From contig JAEZHY010000301.1 in the NCBI GenBank assembly GCA_023416335.1, forward strand, positions 5,705 through 69,704: DNA of 64,000 bases, written 5' to 3'. Every line of letters starts with the position of its first letter. The first letter of the stretch is position 1. Below, one piece after another: positions 52,009 to 60,839 of this stretch. The stretch is from Pseudomonadota bacterium. Its GTDB lineage: Bacteria; Desulfobacterota; Syntrophobacteria; Syntrophobacterales; Syntrophobacteraceae. Below the pieces are notes generated by a model that did not search any database, was not told the DNA's origin, and saw only the letters and a program-made list of their open reading frames with translations. A program made the position numbers and the translations under genes.

Positions 52009-54600
52009 ATGAATCTATTAGCCGAATTCAAAAGTATGGTCCTGTGCCGGTCCCATGCAAAGCCTGCCGTTCCCTTTTCAGTGCTTTTCAAGAAATTCAA
52101 GGCCATATTGGAGCGCAACAACCGGATCCTTGAACTCATGGCCGACATGGGCGACAAGCTGGGCGGAGAGTACATATTCGACCGGCAGTATATCTTCGAT
52201 ACCTGTGAGCGTCTCAACGACCATGTGTTCAAACTCATATCCGACCTCTGCGTCTTGAATCATCGGAAGAATACGGACCTTTTCATCGCCTTCGAGCGGA
52301 TCCAGCACGAAATCCAGGAGGAAATGGCCGGACGGCATGCTTTCCCAATGGTGAAGCCGGCCATACTCCTGGACGACATCAACTCGGACCTGATCGATGA
52401 GGTCGGAAACAAGTTTGCCGGACTCGGGGACCTGCGCAACATCCTCTCGCTTCCGGTCACCGACGGCTTCGTCATCACGACGAAGACGTTCTTCGATTTT
52501 ATGGAGCATAACGCCCTTTTCGATCTCATCCAGGAGAAGCTGTCGCACTGGGACGGCGAGGACAGGGAATACTTCCGGTACATGTCCCGGGATTTGCAGC
52601 AGCACATTCTGGATGCGAAAGTGCCTCGCTCCATCTCCTCTCACATCGATGCCATGCTTGATATCATCTCGTCCCGCCACAGGGGAATTCCGCTCAAGTT
52701 TGCCGTCCGGAGCAGCGCCTGGGGCGAGGGTGGCGAATTCAGCTTTGCAGGGCAGTACGACAGTGTTCTCAACGTGCCGGCGAGCGGAGTTCCGGATGCG
52801 TATAAGCGGGTGGTGGCAAGCGCCTACTCGCCGGAGGCCTGGCAATACCGCATTCACAGGGGATACCGCGAGCACGAGACGGCCATGGCGGTAGGCTGCC
52901 AGATCATGGTGGAAGCCGAATCGAGCGGGGTCATCTACACATATGCGCCCGGGATGTCCGACAGGGAATCGATGGTCATCAGTGCCGTGTGGGGACTCGG
53001 TCCTGCCGTTGTGGACGGGACCGCAGAGTCCGACACGTTCATTCTCGACCGGGAGCCTCCTTACGCCCCCATCTTCTCCGAACCGGGTCAGAAGGACAGG
53101 CGAATCGCACCCATTCATGGCGGCGGAGTGGATTGGCAGGATGTTCCAGAGGATATCCGGGGTGTCCCGTGCCTGACCGCCGAGCAGATGAACGATCTTG
53201 CCCAGGCCGCAATGGCCATCGAGCGTTACTACCGGCAGCCGCAGGATATCGAATGGGCTTTCGACAAAAAAGGAAACCTGTTCATTCTTCAGGCGCGCCC
53301 TCTAAATATCCGCCCCGCGGGGATCGAGACCATTTCGGTCGAGGATGCCTTTACATCCGACCAGGTAATCTTTTCCGGCAAGGGTACGGTGGTGCACGGA
53401 GGAGTAGGTTGCGGGAAGGTCCGCGTGGTTCGGAAAGACCAGGATCTGGACGACTTTCCTCAGGGAGGCATTCTTGTCGCGAAGTATACGTCCCCCAGGT
53501 ATTCCCGGGTAATGAACAAGGTCCAGGGCATCATTACGGATATCGGATCCGCGACGGGGCACATGGCGGCTCTTGCCCGCGAGTACCGCATCCCTGCGAT
53601 TGTCGATACCGGCGATGCAACGAGCATCCTGTCAAACGGAGACGAGATAACGTTGGATGCCGGGCAAAGGACCGTTTATAGAGGGCTGCTGACGGGGCTC
53701 GACCAGTTCGATCTCACGGGTGAAGACGTTTTCGAAGAGTCCTATGAGTTCCGCCTGCTCAGGCGGCTTTTGCGCAAGATAAACCCGCTCAATCTCGTGG
53801 ATCCGCACCGCGAGGACTTCAAACCGACTTCCTGCCGGACCTACCACGACATAACGCGGTATATCCATGAGAAGGCCGTCGAGAAGCTGATAGACCTGAG
53901 CGAGAATTATCAGAACCAGCACGATGCGCCTCCCAGGCGCTTCGAATTCGAGATCCCGCTTGGACTGATGATCATCGATATCGAAAACGGAACGACAGCC
54001 CCGCGAAACAGTACATCGGTGACCGCGGCCGACATCGTTTCAGTCCCGATGAAGGCACTGTTGGAAGGCCTGGCGGAATCGGGGATGTGGGAGACAGAAC
54101 CGGTGTCCCTCGACCTGAAGGGTTTCATGTCGAGCCTTACGCGGACGTTCAGCGCCCAGATGGCGAGTCCCGATACGATCGGACGCAACCTCGCGGTGGT
54201 TTCGAAGGAATACCTGAATCTCAATCTCAGGTTGGGCTATCACTTCAATATTGTCGATGCTTATATAGGGGACTCGCTGAACGACAACTATATCTACTTC
54301 CGATTCCTCGGGGGAGTTACGGACCTTGTCCGTCGGTCGCGCCGTGCCAGGTTTATCGCCGAAGTCCTGGAAAGATTCGATTTCCGGGTGGAAACGCACG
54401 GGGACCTCGTGGTCGGGAGAATAAAGAAGTTTTCCGGGGACAGGATGGCTGGCAAGATGAGAGTTCTCGGCGGCCTGATCGGCTACACGCGGCAGCTCGA
54501 TATCCAGATGCACAGCGACAGCCTGGTCGGACATTACCTGACGGATTTTATCCGGCGCATCCAGCCCTTTACGGAGGAAGATTATGGCCATTCCCTCTGA
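52009..54600 (+). CDS. PEP-synthase-like protein 1 (ATP-grasp, phospho-His swivel, unknown C-terminal domain)
   Basis: An 863-residue protein. Residues 1-110: helical domain with LMADMGDKLGGEYIFDR. Residues about 130-440: PPDK/PpsA ATP-binding domain with intact AVRSSAWGEGGEFSFAGQ (R234), QDIEW (412-416) and LQARP (427-431). Residues 455-560: swivel domain with phospho-His H518 in IGSATGHMAALAREYRIPA. Residues 565-863: an unrecognised domain (SCRTYHDITRYIHE; GRNLAVVSKEYLNLNLRLGYHF; NYIYFRFLGG) instead of the PEP/pyruvate TIM barrel. So ATP could phosphorylate the His, but the final acceptor is unknown. 11 bases after the previous gene. Confidence 0.85.
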   Translation: MNLLAEFKSMVLCRSHAKPAVPFSVLFKKFKAILERNNRILELMADMGDKLGGEYIFDRQYIFDTCERLNDHVFKLISDLCVLNHRKNTDLFIAFERIQHEIQEEMAGRHAFPMVKPAILLDDINSDLIDEVGNKFAGLGDLRNILSLPVTDGFVITTKTFFDFMEHNALFDLIQEKLSHWDGEDREYFRYMSRDLQQHILDAKVPRSISSHIDAMLDIISSRHRGIPLKFAVRSSAWGEGGEFSFAGQYDSVLNVPASGVPDAYKRVVASAYSPEAWQYRIHRGYREHETAMAVGCQIMVEAESSGVIYTYAPGMSDRESMVISAVWGLGPAVVDGTAESDTFILDREPPYAPIFSEPGQKDRRIAPIHGGGVDWQDVPEDIRGVPCLTAEQMNDLAQAAMAIERYYRQPQDIEWAFDKKGNLFILQARPLNIRPAGIETISVEDAFTSDQVIFSGKGTVVHGGVGCGKVRVVRKDQDLDDFPQGGILVAKYTSPRYSRVMNKVQGIITDIGSATGHMAALAREYRIPAIVDTGDATSILSNGDEITLDAGQRTVYRGLLTGLDQFDLTGEDVFEESYEFRLLRRLLRKINPLNLVDPHREDFKPTSCRTYHDITRYIHEKAVEKLIDLSENYQNQHDAPPRRFEFEIPLGLMIIDIENGTTAPRNSTSVTAADIVSVPMKALLEGLAESGMWETEPVSLDLKGFMSSLTRTFSAQMASPDTIGRNLAVVSKEYLNLNLRLGYHFNIVDAYIGDSLNDNYIYFRFLGGVTDLVRRSRRARFIAEVLERFDFRVETHGDLVVGRIKKFSGDRMAGKMRVLGGLIGYTRQLDIQMHSDSLVGHYLTDFIRRIQPFTEEDYGHSL

Positions 54601-54994
54601 AGCCCGAAGCGGCGTCAAGACGCAGATCCTCATCCTCGACGACGAACCGATCGTCTGCAAGCGGCTGAAGCCCGCTTTCCAGAAGGCCGGCTACGAAGTC
54701 GAAACCTTCACGGACAGCGCTCTTGCCATGGCCAGAGTAGAGGAGAAAAGATTCGACGTCGTCATTACCGATCTCAAAATGGAAGGAACCGACGGGATAC
54801 AGTTCCTGATGCGCATCAAGGAAATCTCACCGGATACCGGCGTCATTGTCATTACGGGCTTTGCGACCGCCGAGACCGCCAGGGAATCGCTTCGCGAAGG
54901 CGCCTTCGATTTTGTGGCCAAGCCCTTCAAATTGAGCGACATTCTGGACATTGTCGCCGGTCTGATGGATAAATCAAGGCGGCGGGCCGTGTGA
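54584..54994 (+). CDS. CheY-like receiver protein
   Basis: A 136-residue single-domain response regulator: acidic pair ILILDDEP, phospho-acceptor D63 in VITDLKM, switch Thr91 (VIVITGF) and K113 (AKPFK). No output domain. It overlaps the end of PEP-synthase-like gene 1 by 17 bases, with GGAGGAAG as ribosome site inside that gene, so both are made together. The phosphodonor may be the kinase at 62198 or 46265. Confidence 0.92.
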   Translation: MAIPSEARSGVKTQILILDDEPIVCKRLKPAFQKAGYEVETFTDSALAMARVEEKRFDVVITDLKMEGTDGIQFLMRIKEISPDTGVIVITGFATAETARESLREGAFDFVAKPFKLSDILDIVAGLMDKSRRRAV

Positions 54995-55104
54995 TGGGTG
55001 GGAGCGAAGCGGGAACCCATCGTTTTTAAAGGTCCGCTCCGTTGGCAGCCGCCAGGAGGCGATTGAGAGCCGGCGAAGGTTGGGCAAATTTCAAGGGAAC
55101 CGTT

Positions 55105-57555
55105 ATGCGTCTGCCTTTCTTAAAACATTCGAAGAGGGGAGCCGAATCCAAACAGGATCTGGAACGGATCAGGTCCGTTTTCTCGAAGTTCAGGCGCATT
55201 CAGAAACTCAACACGAAAATTTTGGGACTAATGGCCGAAATGGAACGCGCCCTCGGCGGCGAGTACATTTTTGATCGTTCCTTTCTCGATCGGTCCGTAC
55301 GCGACTTGGGCGCCGATGTTTACCAGGTCGTATACAGCCTTAACGCCCTCTCCGGAAACAGGTACATAGGCCTTTTCGACCGCTTCCAAACCGTGAAGAA
55401 TACCCTCGAAGACGTCCTGGCCGGAGGCCTTGGGGCTTTCGAATCGAGCCTCGCCATTCCCTCCCCGGAACTCGGATGGGAACTTGAGCCGATGGCGGGT
55501 ATTGTAGGCGTTTGCCTGGCTGAAGCCCGCAACCGCCTTGGAATTTCCGCTCCGGACGGTTTCGCCGTTACAGTGCAGGGTTGTCGAAAGTTCATTATCC
55601 AGAACCGGCTCGGACGGACGAACGGTTCCGGACCTGAACCTGCCGGCCTTGTTTTCCCGCCGGAACTGGAAGAGGCCATCCTCCGGGAGCGGGAGGAGCT
55701 TTTCAAAAGGCGTGGCGGTCCTGTAAATCTGGTGGTGCGTGCCTGTTCGGCAGGCGGTTCCGAAAACGCTCGGTTCAATTTCCCTGCCCGGGATGTGGCG
55801 CCCGATGACCTTCTTTCTGCTGTAAAACTGGCCGTGACAGATTTTATAAAGGCATCGGCCGGGTCCGATACGGAGCTTTCCTGTGCTCTGGCAATCCATG
55901 AAAGCATTCAGGGTGGGGTCTCCGGTTCTGTAAAGGCTGGTCCCGCGGGACTACTGCATGTGACTGCGGTCCCGACCGAAAACCCCGGCCGGGAAGATAG
56001 TTACCTGGTCCGGCGAGTCCATCCATTCAATCTCGTGCAGTCGAACATACATCCCAAATCACACGATCGGGAACTCAAGCCCGGGGTGAAGTCTCTTTCG
56101 CACTCTTCTGCCCCGCTCAGGCGCGGTTCCGGTCTGCTCGATCCCGCTTTTCTGCGGTCCCTGGCCGGAACGGCCGCCGCCATCGAACGCATTCTCGGGC
56201 GGCCTCACGAAATGAGGTGGACAGTCGGCGAGGCAGGGCGGCCCGTTATATTGGACGTTCGCCCTGTTGCCGTTTCCAACGACCATGAATTGGACGAGGG
56301 AGAATTTGCAGACCTGAGCGGAATGGAGACCATCCTCAGGGGCGGGGAGACGGTCCAAACGGGGATTGCGGCCGGCCGTGTCATGCACGTGAACGAACAG
56401 ACGAAGGCCGAGACATTTCCCCGCGGTTCGGTTGCCGTCGCGCGCAATGCAAGTCCTCAGCTGAGTCTGGTACTCAGGAGGGCCTCGGCGATTATTACGG
56501 AAACGGGTACTTCCGTCAGCCACCTGGCGACGATTGCCAGAGAGTTGCGCGTTCCGGCGATCTTTGGGGTTCCAGGAGCACTGGACCGACTCCGGGAAGG
56601 AACCGAGATAACCGTGGATGCGACGGAACGAACCGTCTACAGGGGCGTGATCGAATCGCTTCTTAACCAGGCTCCCGGATCGGAACTCTTTCCGAGCGAT
56701 CCGGAATACGTCATGCTGCGATTCCTCCTGCGGTTCATCATGCCTCTCGGCCTGGTCGATCCGGAGTCGCGCGACTTCCTCCCGGAAAACTGCCGGACCT
56801 ATCATGATATAATTCATTTTTCCCACGAACGGTCCGTCGATGAACTGCTGCACGTCCAGGAGAGGCATCGGGGGCTGAACCGCCTCCATCCGCGCTGGCT
56901 CGCGGCGGGCGTCCCATTGGCGATATATGTTTTGGATATCGAGGCTTCGGAGGCTTCCGAAGGACTCTCTTCGATAGAAATCGATGAGCTGAATTCGGAA
57001 CCTCTTCTGGCCTTCATTCGCGGACTTACGGTTAAGGAAATGTGGGAGAGCGGACCCGCCTCGTTGCGGATGAGGGATATCTTCTCGAACCTGGACAGGA
57101 CCTTTCTTCCCCCGGCGGCCTCGGAAAAGACCGGGAGAAACCTGGCTGTTGTCGCCCGGAACTATATGAACCTGGGTCTGCAGATGGGGTATCACTTCAG
57201 CGTGATCGACTGTTTTCTCGGAGAAGATCCCAATCAGAATTATGTTTACTTCCGATTCGCAGGTGGATTTGCCGAAGACCGGAAACGCCGGAGGAGAGCG
57301 GAGCTGATCCGGATGATCCTGGACGGAATGGATTTCAAGGTGAGCGTAAAGGGGGACCTCGTGACGGGCAAATTCAAGGGGGGCGGACCACGCGAGACTT
57401 CCGCGGTGCTCACCCGGTTGGGCGAGCTTACTGCGTTCACCCGCCAGCTCGATACTTCCATGACTTCAGAACAGAAGATCGAAGACTTTGCCCAGGCATT
57501 TTTCGCAAAAGCGGTCCACGGGGTTCGGATATCCGGGGAATCTCAACATGTTTGA
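55105..57555 (+). CDS. PEP-synthase-like protein 2, ATP-grasp degenerate
   Basis: An 816-residue paralogue of protein 1 with the same N-terminal helical block (LMAEMERALGGEYIFDR) and C-terminal unknown domain (CRTYHDIIHFSHERSVDEL; GRNLAVVARNYMNLGLQMGYHF). The ATP site is eroded: VRACSAGGSENARFNFPARD in place of VRSS...SFAGQ, HEMRW for QDIEW and LDVRP for LQARP. The swivel His is kept (H473 in TGTSVSHLATIARELRVPA). Thus it may receive phosphate from a partner rather than ATP. ATG at 55105 has AAGGGA; an upstream TTG with AGGAGG (about 55069) is possible. Confidence 0.85.
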   Translation: MRLPFLKHSKRGAESKQDLERIRSVFSKFRRIQKLNTKILGLMAEMERALGGEYIFDRSFLDRSVRDLGADVYQVVYSLNALSGNRYIGLFDRFQTVKNTLEDVLAGGLGAFESSLAIPSPELGWELEPMAGIVGVCLAEARNRLGISAPDGFAVTVQGCRKFIIQNRLGRTNGSGPEPAGLVFPPELEEAILREREELFKRRGGPVNLVVRACSAGGSENARFNFPARDVAPDDLLSAVKLAVTDFIKASAGSDTELSCALAIHESIQGGVSGSVKAGPAGLLHVTAVPTENPGREDSYLVRRVHPFNLVQSNIHPKSHDRELKPGVKSLSHSSAPLRRGSGLLDPAFLRSLAGTAAAIERILGRPHEMRWTVGEAGRPVILDVRPVAVSNDHELDEGEFADLSGMETILRGGETVQTGIAAGRVMHVNEQTKAETFPRGSVAVARNASPQLSLVLRRASAIITETGTSVSHLATIARELRVPAIFGVPGALDRLREGTEITVDATERTVYRGVIESLLNQAPGSELFPSDPEYVMLRFLLRFIMPLGLVDPESRDFLPENCRTYHDIIHFSHERSVDELLHVQERHRGLNRLHPRWLAAGVPLAIYVLDIEASEASEGLSSIEIDELNSEPLLAFIRGLTVKEMWESGPASLRMRDIFSNLDRTFLPPAASEKTGRNLAVVARNYMNLGLQMGYHFSVIDCFLGEDPNQNYVYFRFAGGFAEDRKRRRRAELIRMILDGMDFKVSVKGDLVTGKFKGGGPRETSAVLTRLGELTAFTRQLDTSMTSEQKIEDFAQAFFAKAVHGVRISGESQHV

Positions 57556-60121
57556 TTTCGCGCGCAGAATCATCGAAAAATGGCGAAGCCACAAACTTGC
57601 CAGGGCCGAAGCCTACCGGGACGAGCTGAAGGGACGGTATCATACTTTTCGGGCTCTTCTCGCCAATAACGAACATTCCCTCGATCTGCTGAAGTCGCTC
57701 GAACTTTCCTTTGCTTCCTTCAAACATTGCAGGCCCGATTTTGCCGATACGATCGAAGAACTTCTGCATGTAACTTATGAGCAGGTGGACGGGTTGAACC
57801 AGTTGAGCGGCCGAGGCGACAACATGCTGTACCAGGCGCACGGTGCCGTTGCCGATGCGGTCCGGCAGGCGCTGAGGGCCGTCCGGTCGCACTCCTGCAG
57901 CGGACCGCGCTGTCTTTTTTTCGATCAAATCGGTCCCGAACTCCATTCCGAAGTGGGTGGCAAAGCCGCTTCACTCGCTTTTCTGAGGCGATCGGGATTT
58001 ACGGTACCGAATGGGTTCGTTATCACTCCCGGATTCTGCTCCGATTTCTTCTCCGCGAATGGAATCGAGTTTTCAGGTCTCGGCAAGGGACTTGAGAAGG
58101 ACGGTCCTGAACCGGGCGAGCACATAATGAGCGGAATCTTGCCCCGGCAGCTTCGCGAGGAACTGCAGCGCTGCTATCGGCAGATCGCGCCGAATGGCGA
58201 GGCCGTATCGGTGCGCAGCAGCGCTCTTGTTGAGGACCGCCCGGAGCACTCGTTTGCCGGCCAGTTCAAGACTGTTCTCAACGTGACCTCCTTCGAGTCG
58301 TTCGAGAACGCTTTCAGGGAGGTCCTTGCGAGCAATTACAATGCGAGGGCGACGGCTTATCGAATCCATAGCGGCTTGCCCGCTGCAAGGAACGATATGG
58401 CTGTGATCTGCCAGCGCATGGTCGCGGCAAGGTCCGCAGGGGTCCTTTTCACTCTCGATCCTGCGGCCCCCGATGGCGGGCGCATGCTGATCAGCGCGGT
58501 CCCCGGGCTTGGTACGCTCGTGGTTGGCGGGGCCGCGCCGGCCGACGTCTACAGGCCTTTACGCGAAAATACGGATGCCGAGCCGTTCGATAGCTGGGCT
58601 CAAGTTACGGAGAAATCGCTTCGTTCGGTCCCCGAGCCGGGAGGAGGCATACGAAACGAGGAGTTGCCGCCGGCTGAAAAAAATGTCCCGGTCCTTTCCG
58701 TGCCGGAGATACGGTCTCTGGTTGCCCTCGGCCGCAAAATAGAGAGCCTCGTCGGTTCGGCCCAGGATATAGAGTGGGCTGTGACCGAAGCCGGCGACAT
58801 CTTTATCCTGCAATCCCGGGGTATAAGGATTCCCATCAGGAAAAAGCAAACCGCCGAGTCGGTAAGGGGCAGGGAAATAATGCGGGCGGGCCAAAGCGCA
58901 TCACCGGGACGCTGCGTCGGCATAGTCAAAGTGATCCGATCCCAGCAGCAGTTCGAGCAGTGGAGAGAACCGGTCCCCTCACCAACAATAATGGTCCTGC
59001 ACCAAAGCCTCGTGGATTCCGCACGGCGTCTGCCGGAGGTCGAAGGCGTCGTCGTAGATTTGGGCAATCCCGCAGACCACCTCTCGTGTGTGGCCCGCGA
59101 ATACGGACGTCCGATGATAACCGGCGCCGCGAAAGCGACGGAGATGCTCCGGGACGGACAATGGATTGTCCTCGATGCAGACCGGACCGCGATTTATGAA
59201 GCCCCTGAAGGGACATGGGCGGACTCGCCCGTTGCTTCCTCGGCTCATATCGCCGGAAACGGGCACAGGCAACGGGAGGTCCCCGTGGAACCCGAAATAG
59301 CCATGCTGCGCGACCTGATCGAGCCCCTCAACCTGACGGATGCGTTCGGGCCGACTTTTTCCATCCACGAATGCAGGTCCGTGCACGACATCATCCGGTA
59401 TACGCATGAAATGGCGGTCCTGGCGATGTTTGAAGCAGGGGACGAGGTGCTCGAAGGCGCCGGCGGTCTCGTGCACCGACTGGAGAGCGACATCCCTTTT
59501 CATGTGATGATGATAGACCTTGGAGGCGGTCTTGCACCTCATCGGAAGGGATTCGGCATCGGAGTCGGGGACGTCCTTTCAAAACCGTTCCGAGCCTTCT
59601 GGGAGGGAGTTTCGACTCCCGGGCTTCGATGGAACGCTCCCGCGTCGTCCACGAGTATTTCCGGACTCTTTTCCAGGGCGATGCTCGATGGCCGGAGCGC
59701 CCGCCCGGTGGGCAGTCAGAACTACGCTCTGGTCTCGGGTGATTATTTGAACCTGAATGCGCGGGTCGAATACCATTTCACTATGGTGGATGCGATCTGC
59801 GGACGAAACCCGCGGGAAAACCATATCCGCTTCCGCTTCAAGGGGGGAGGGACCGCCGCGGAGCAGAGGGAGCGCCGAACGCGCTTTATCGATGAAATTC
59901 TGAAAGCCTATGCGTTTGCAACGGACTTGCGCGGAGATTTGCTTACGGCTTCGATCGCCGAACTTCGCATGGAGGAAATAGAAGAGAGGCTTGCGGTACT
60001 GGGCAGACTCATGGGCTTTACCCGCCTCCTCGACGCGGCAATGACCGCCGACGACATGCCTCTCAAGGCGGCCAGGGCTTTTCTCGAAGGCGATTACGGC
60101 CTGGAGAGCCTTATGGCATAA
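57548..60121 (+). CDS. PEP-synthase-like protein 3
   Basis: An 857-residue paralogue. Residues 1-110: helical, but without the LGGEYIFDR motif of the other two. ATP-binding domain (about 125-430) intact: VRSSALVEDRPEHSFAGQ (R223), QDIEW (406-410), LQSRG. Swivel domain with H511 in LGNPADHLSCVAREYGRP, where the usual TSH is ADH. C-terminal unknown domain (CRSVHDIIRYTHEMAV; NYALVSGDYLNLNARVEYHF). Overlaps gene 2 by eight bases (ATGTTTGA). Last gene of the operon, ending six bases from the convergent phosphatase gene. Confidence 0.85.
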   Translation: MFDFARRIIEKWRSHKLARAEAYRDELKGRYHTFRALLANNEHSLDLLKSLELSFASFKHCRPDFADTIEELLHVTYEQVDGLNQLSGRGDNMLYQAHGAVADAVRQALRAVRSHSCSGPRCLFFDQIGPELHSEVGGKAASLAFLRRSGFTVPNGFVITPGFCSDFFSANGIEFSGLGKGLEKDGPEPGEHIMSGILPRQLREELQRCYRQIAPNGEAVSVRSSALVEDRPEHSFAGQFKTVLNVTSFESFENAFREVLASNYNARATAYRIHSGLPAARNDMAVICQRMVAARSAGVLFTLDPAAPDGGRMLISAVPGLGTLVVGGAAPADVYRPLRENTDAEPFDSWAQVTEKSLRSVPEPGGGIRNEELPPAEKNVPVLSVPEIRSLVALGRKIESLVGSAQDIEWAVTEAGDIFILQSRGIRIPIRKKQTAESVRGREIMRAGQSASPGRCVGIVKVIRSQQQFEQWREPVPSPTIMVLHQSLVDSARRLPEVEGVVVDLGNPADHLSCVAREYGRPMITGAAKATEMLRDGQWIVLDADRTAIYEAPEGTWADSPVASSAHIAGNGHRQREVPVEPEIAMLRDLIEPLNLTDAFGPTFSIHECRSVHDIIRYTHEMAVLAMFEAGDEVLEGAGGLVHRLESDIPFHVMMIDLGGGLAPHRKGFGIGVGDVLSKPFRAFWEGVSTPGLRWNAPASSTSISGLFSRAMLDGRSARPVGSQNYALVSGDYLNLNARVEYHFTMVDAICGRNPRENHIRFRFKGGGTAAEQRERRTRFIDEILKAYAFATDLRGDLLTASIAELRMEEIEERLAVLGRLMGFTRLLDAAMTADDMPLKAARAFLEGDYGLESLMA

Positions 60122-60127
60122 TCGTGC

Positions 60128-60799
60128 TCACGCGTGGTAAAAACGCAACCGAGGCAACTCGACTGCTGTGAGCATGTTTCCATATACCGCTCCGGTGTCG
60201 ATCCCGATCTTGCCGGGGGCGACAAAGGGTGTTTCAAAAGGGGTGTGGCCGAAAACCACGACGGGTTCTATCGCCTGGTCGTCATTCAGGAAAACATCCC
60301 GGACGAAAAGCAGCCTGTCGAGCGGAGCGGTTCGATAGTCCTCTTCCGGCAAAATTCCGGCGTGTGTGAAAAGGTATCCGCTCGTTTCGTAATACGGCAG
60401 AAGCCCCTTCAGGAAAATACGGTGCTCGTCGGGCAGAAATGAAAGGCCGCAAAGAGAACTCACCGGGCTGTCGCCATAGCTCTTCAGCGTGGCTTCCACT
60501 CCCATCACGCGCAGGATTTTCAGGTACTCCAGGTCGCACGTCGATGCGTATTGCAGCAGGGCAAATTCGTGATTGCCCATGAGAAAGACCGTATCGGCCA
60601 CTCTTGTGCGGAGTTCCAGGAGAAAATCGATCACTTCCCGTGATTGCGGCCCACGGTTGATGTAGTCCCCAACGAAAACGAGAAGATCTTCTTCGGGATG
60701 GATGGGCAGCCGGTCCATCAAACTTTCGAGCTGTTGGAGGCATCCATGGATGTCGCCGACGGCGAAAATCCTCCGATTCCCTTCATGTTTCGATTCCAA
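60128..60799 (-). CDS. PPP-type metallophosphatase (serine/threonine or diadenosine type)
   Basis: A 223-residue calcineurin-like phosphatase with all metal motifs: GDIHGC, GDYINRG, GNHE, then FTHAGI and FGHTP. It resembles bacterial PrpA/lambda-phosphatase enzymes. It is the third gene of the kinase-activator operon (40 bases after the activator stop). Start is a TTG at 60799 with a weak ribosome site. Its target could be phospho-Ser/Thr or phospho-His of proteins coded nearby; that is inference. Confidence 0.88.
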   Translation of the reverse strand: MESKHEGNRRIFAVGDIHGCLQQLESLMDRLPIHPEEDLLVFVGDYINRGPQSREVIDFLLELRTRVADTVFLMGNHEFALLQYASTCDLEYLKILRVMGVEATLKSYGDSPVSSLCGLSFLPDEHRIFLKGLLPYYETSGYLFTHAGILPEEDYRTAPLDRLLFVRDVFLNDDQAIEPVVVFGHTPFETPFVAPGKIGIDTGAVYGNMLTAVELPRLRFYHA

Positions 60800-60839
60800 G
60801 GCGGTTTCCGGTATGTTCTGAAGGAACGGCGCCGGGGCG

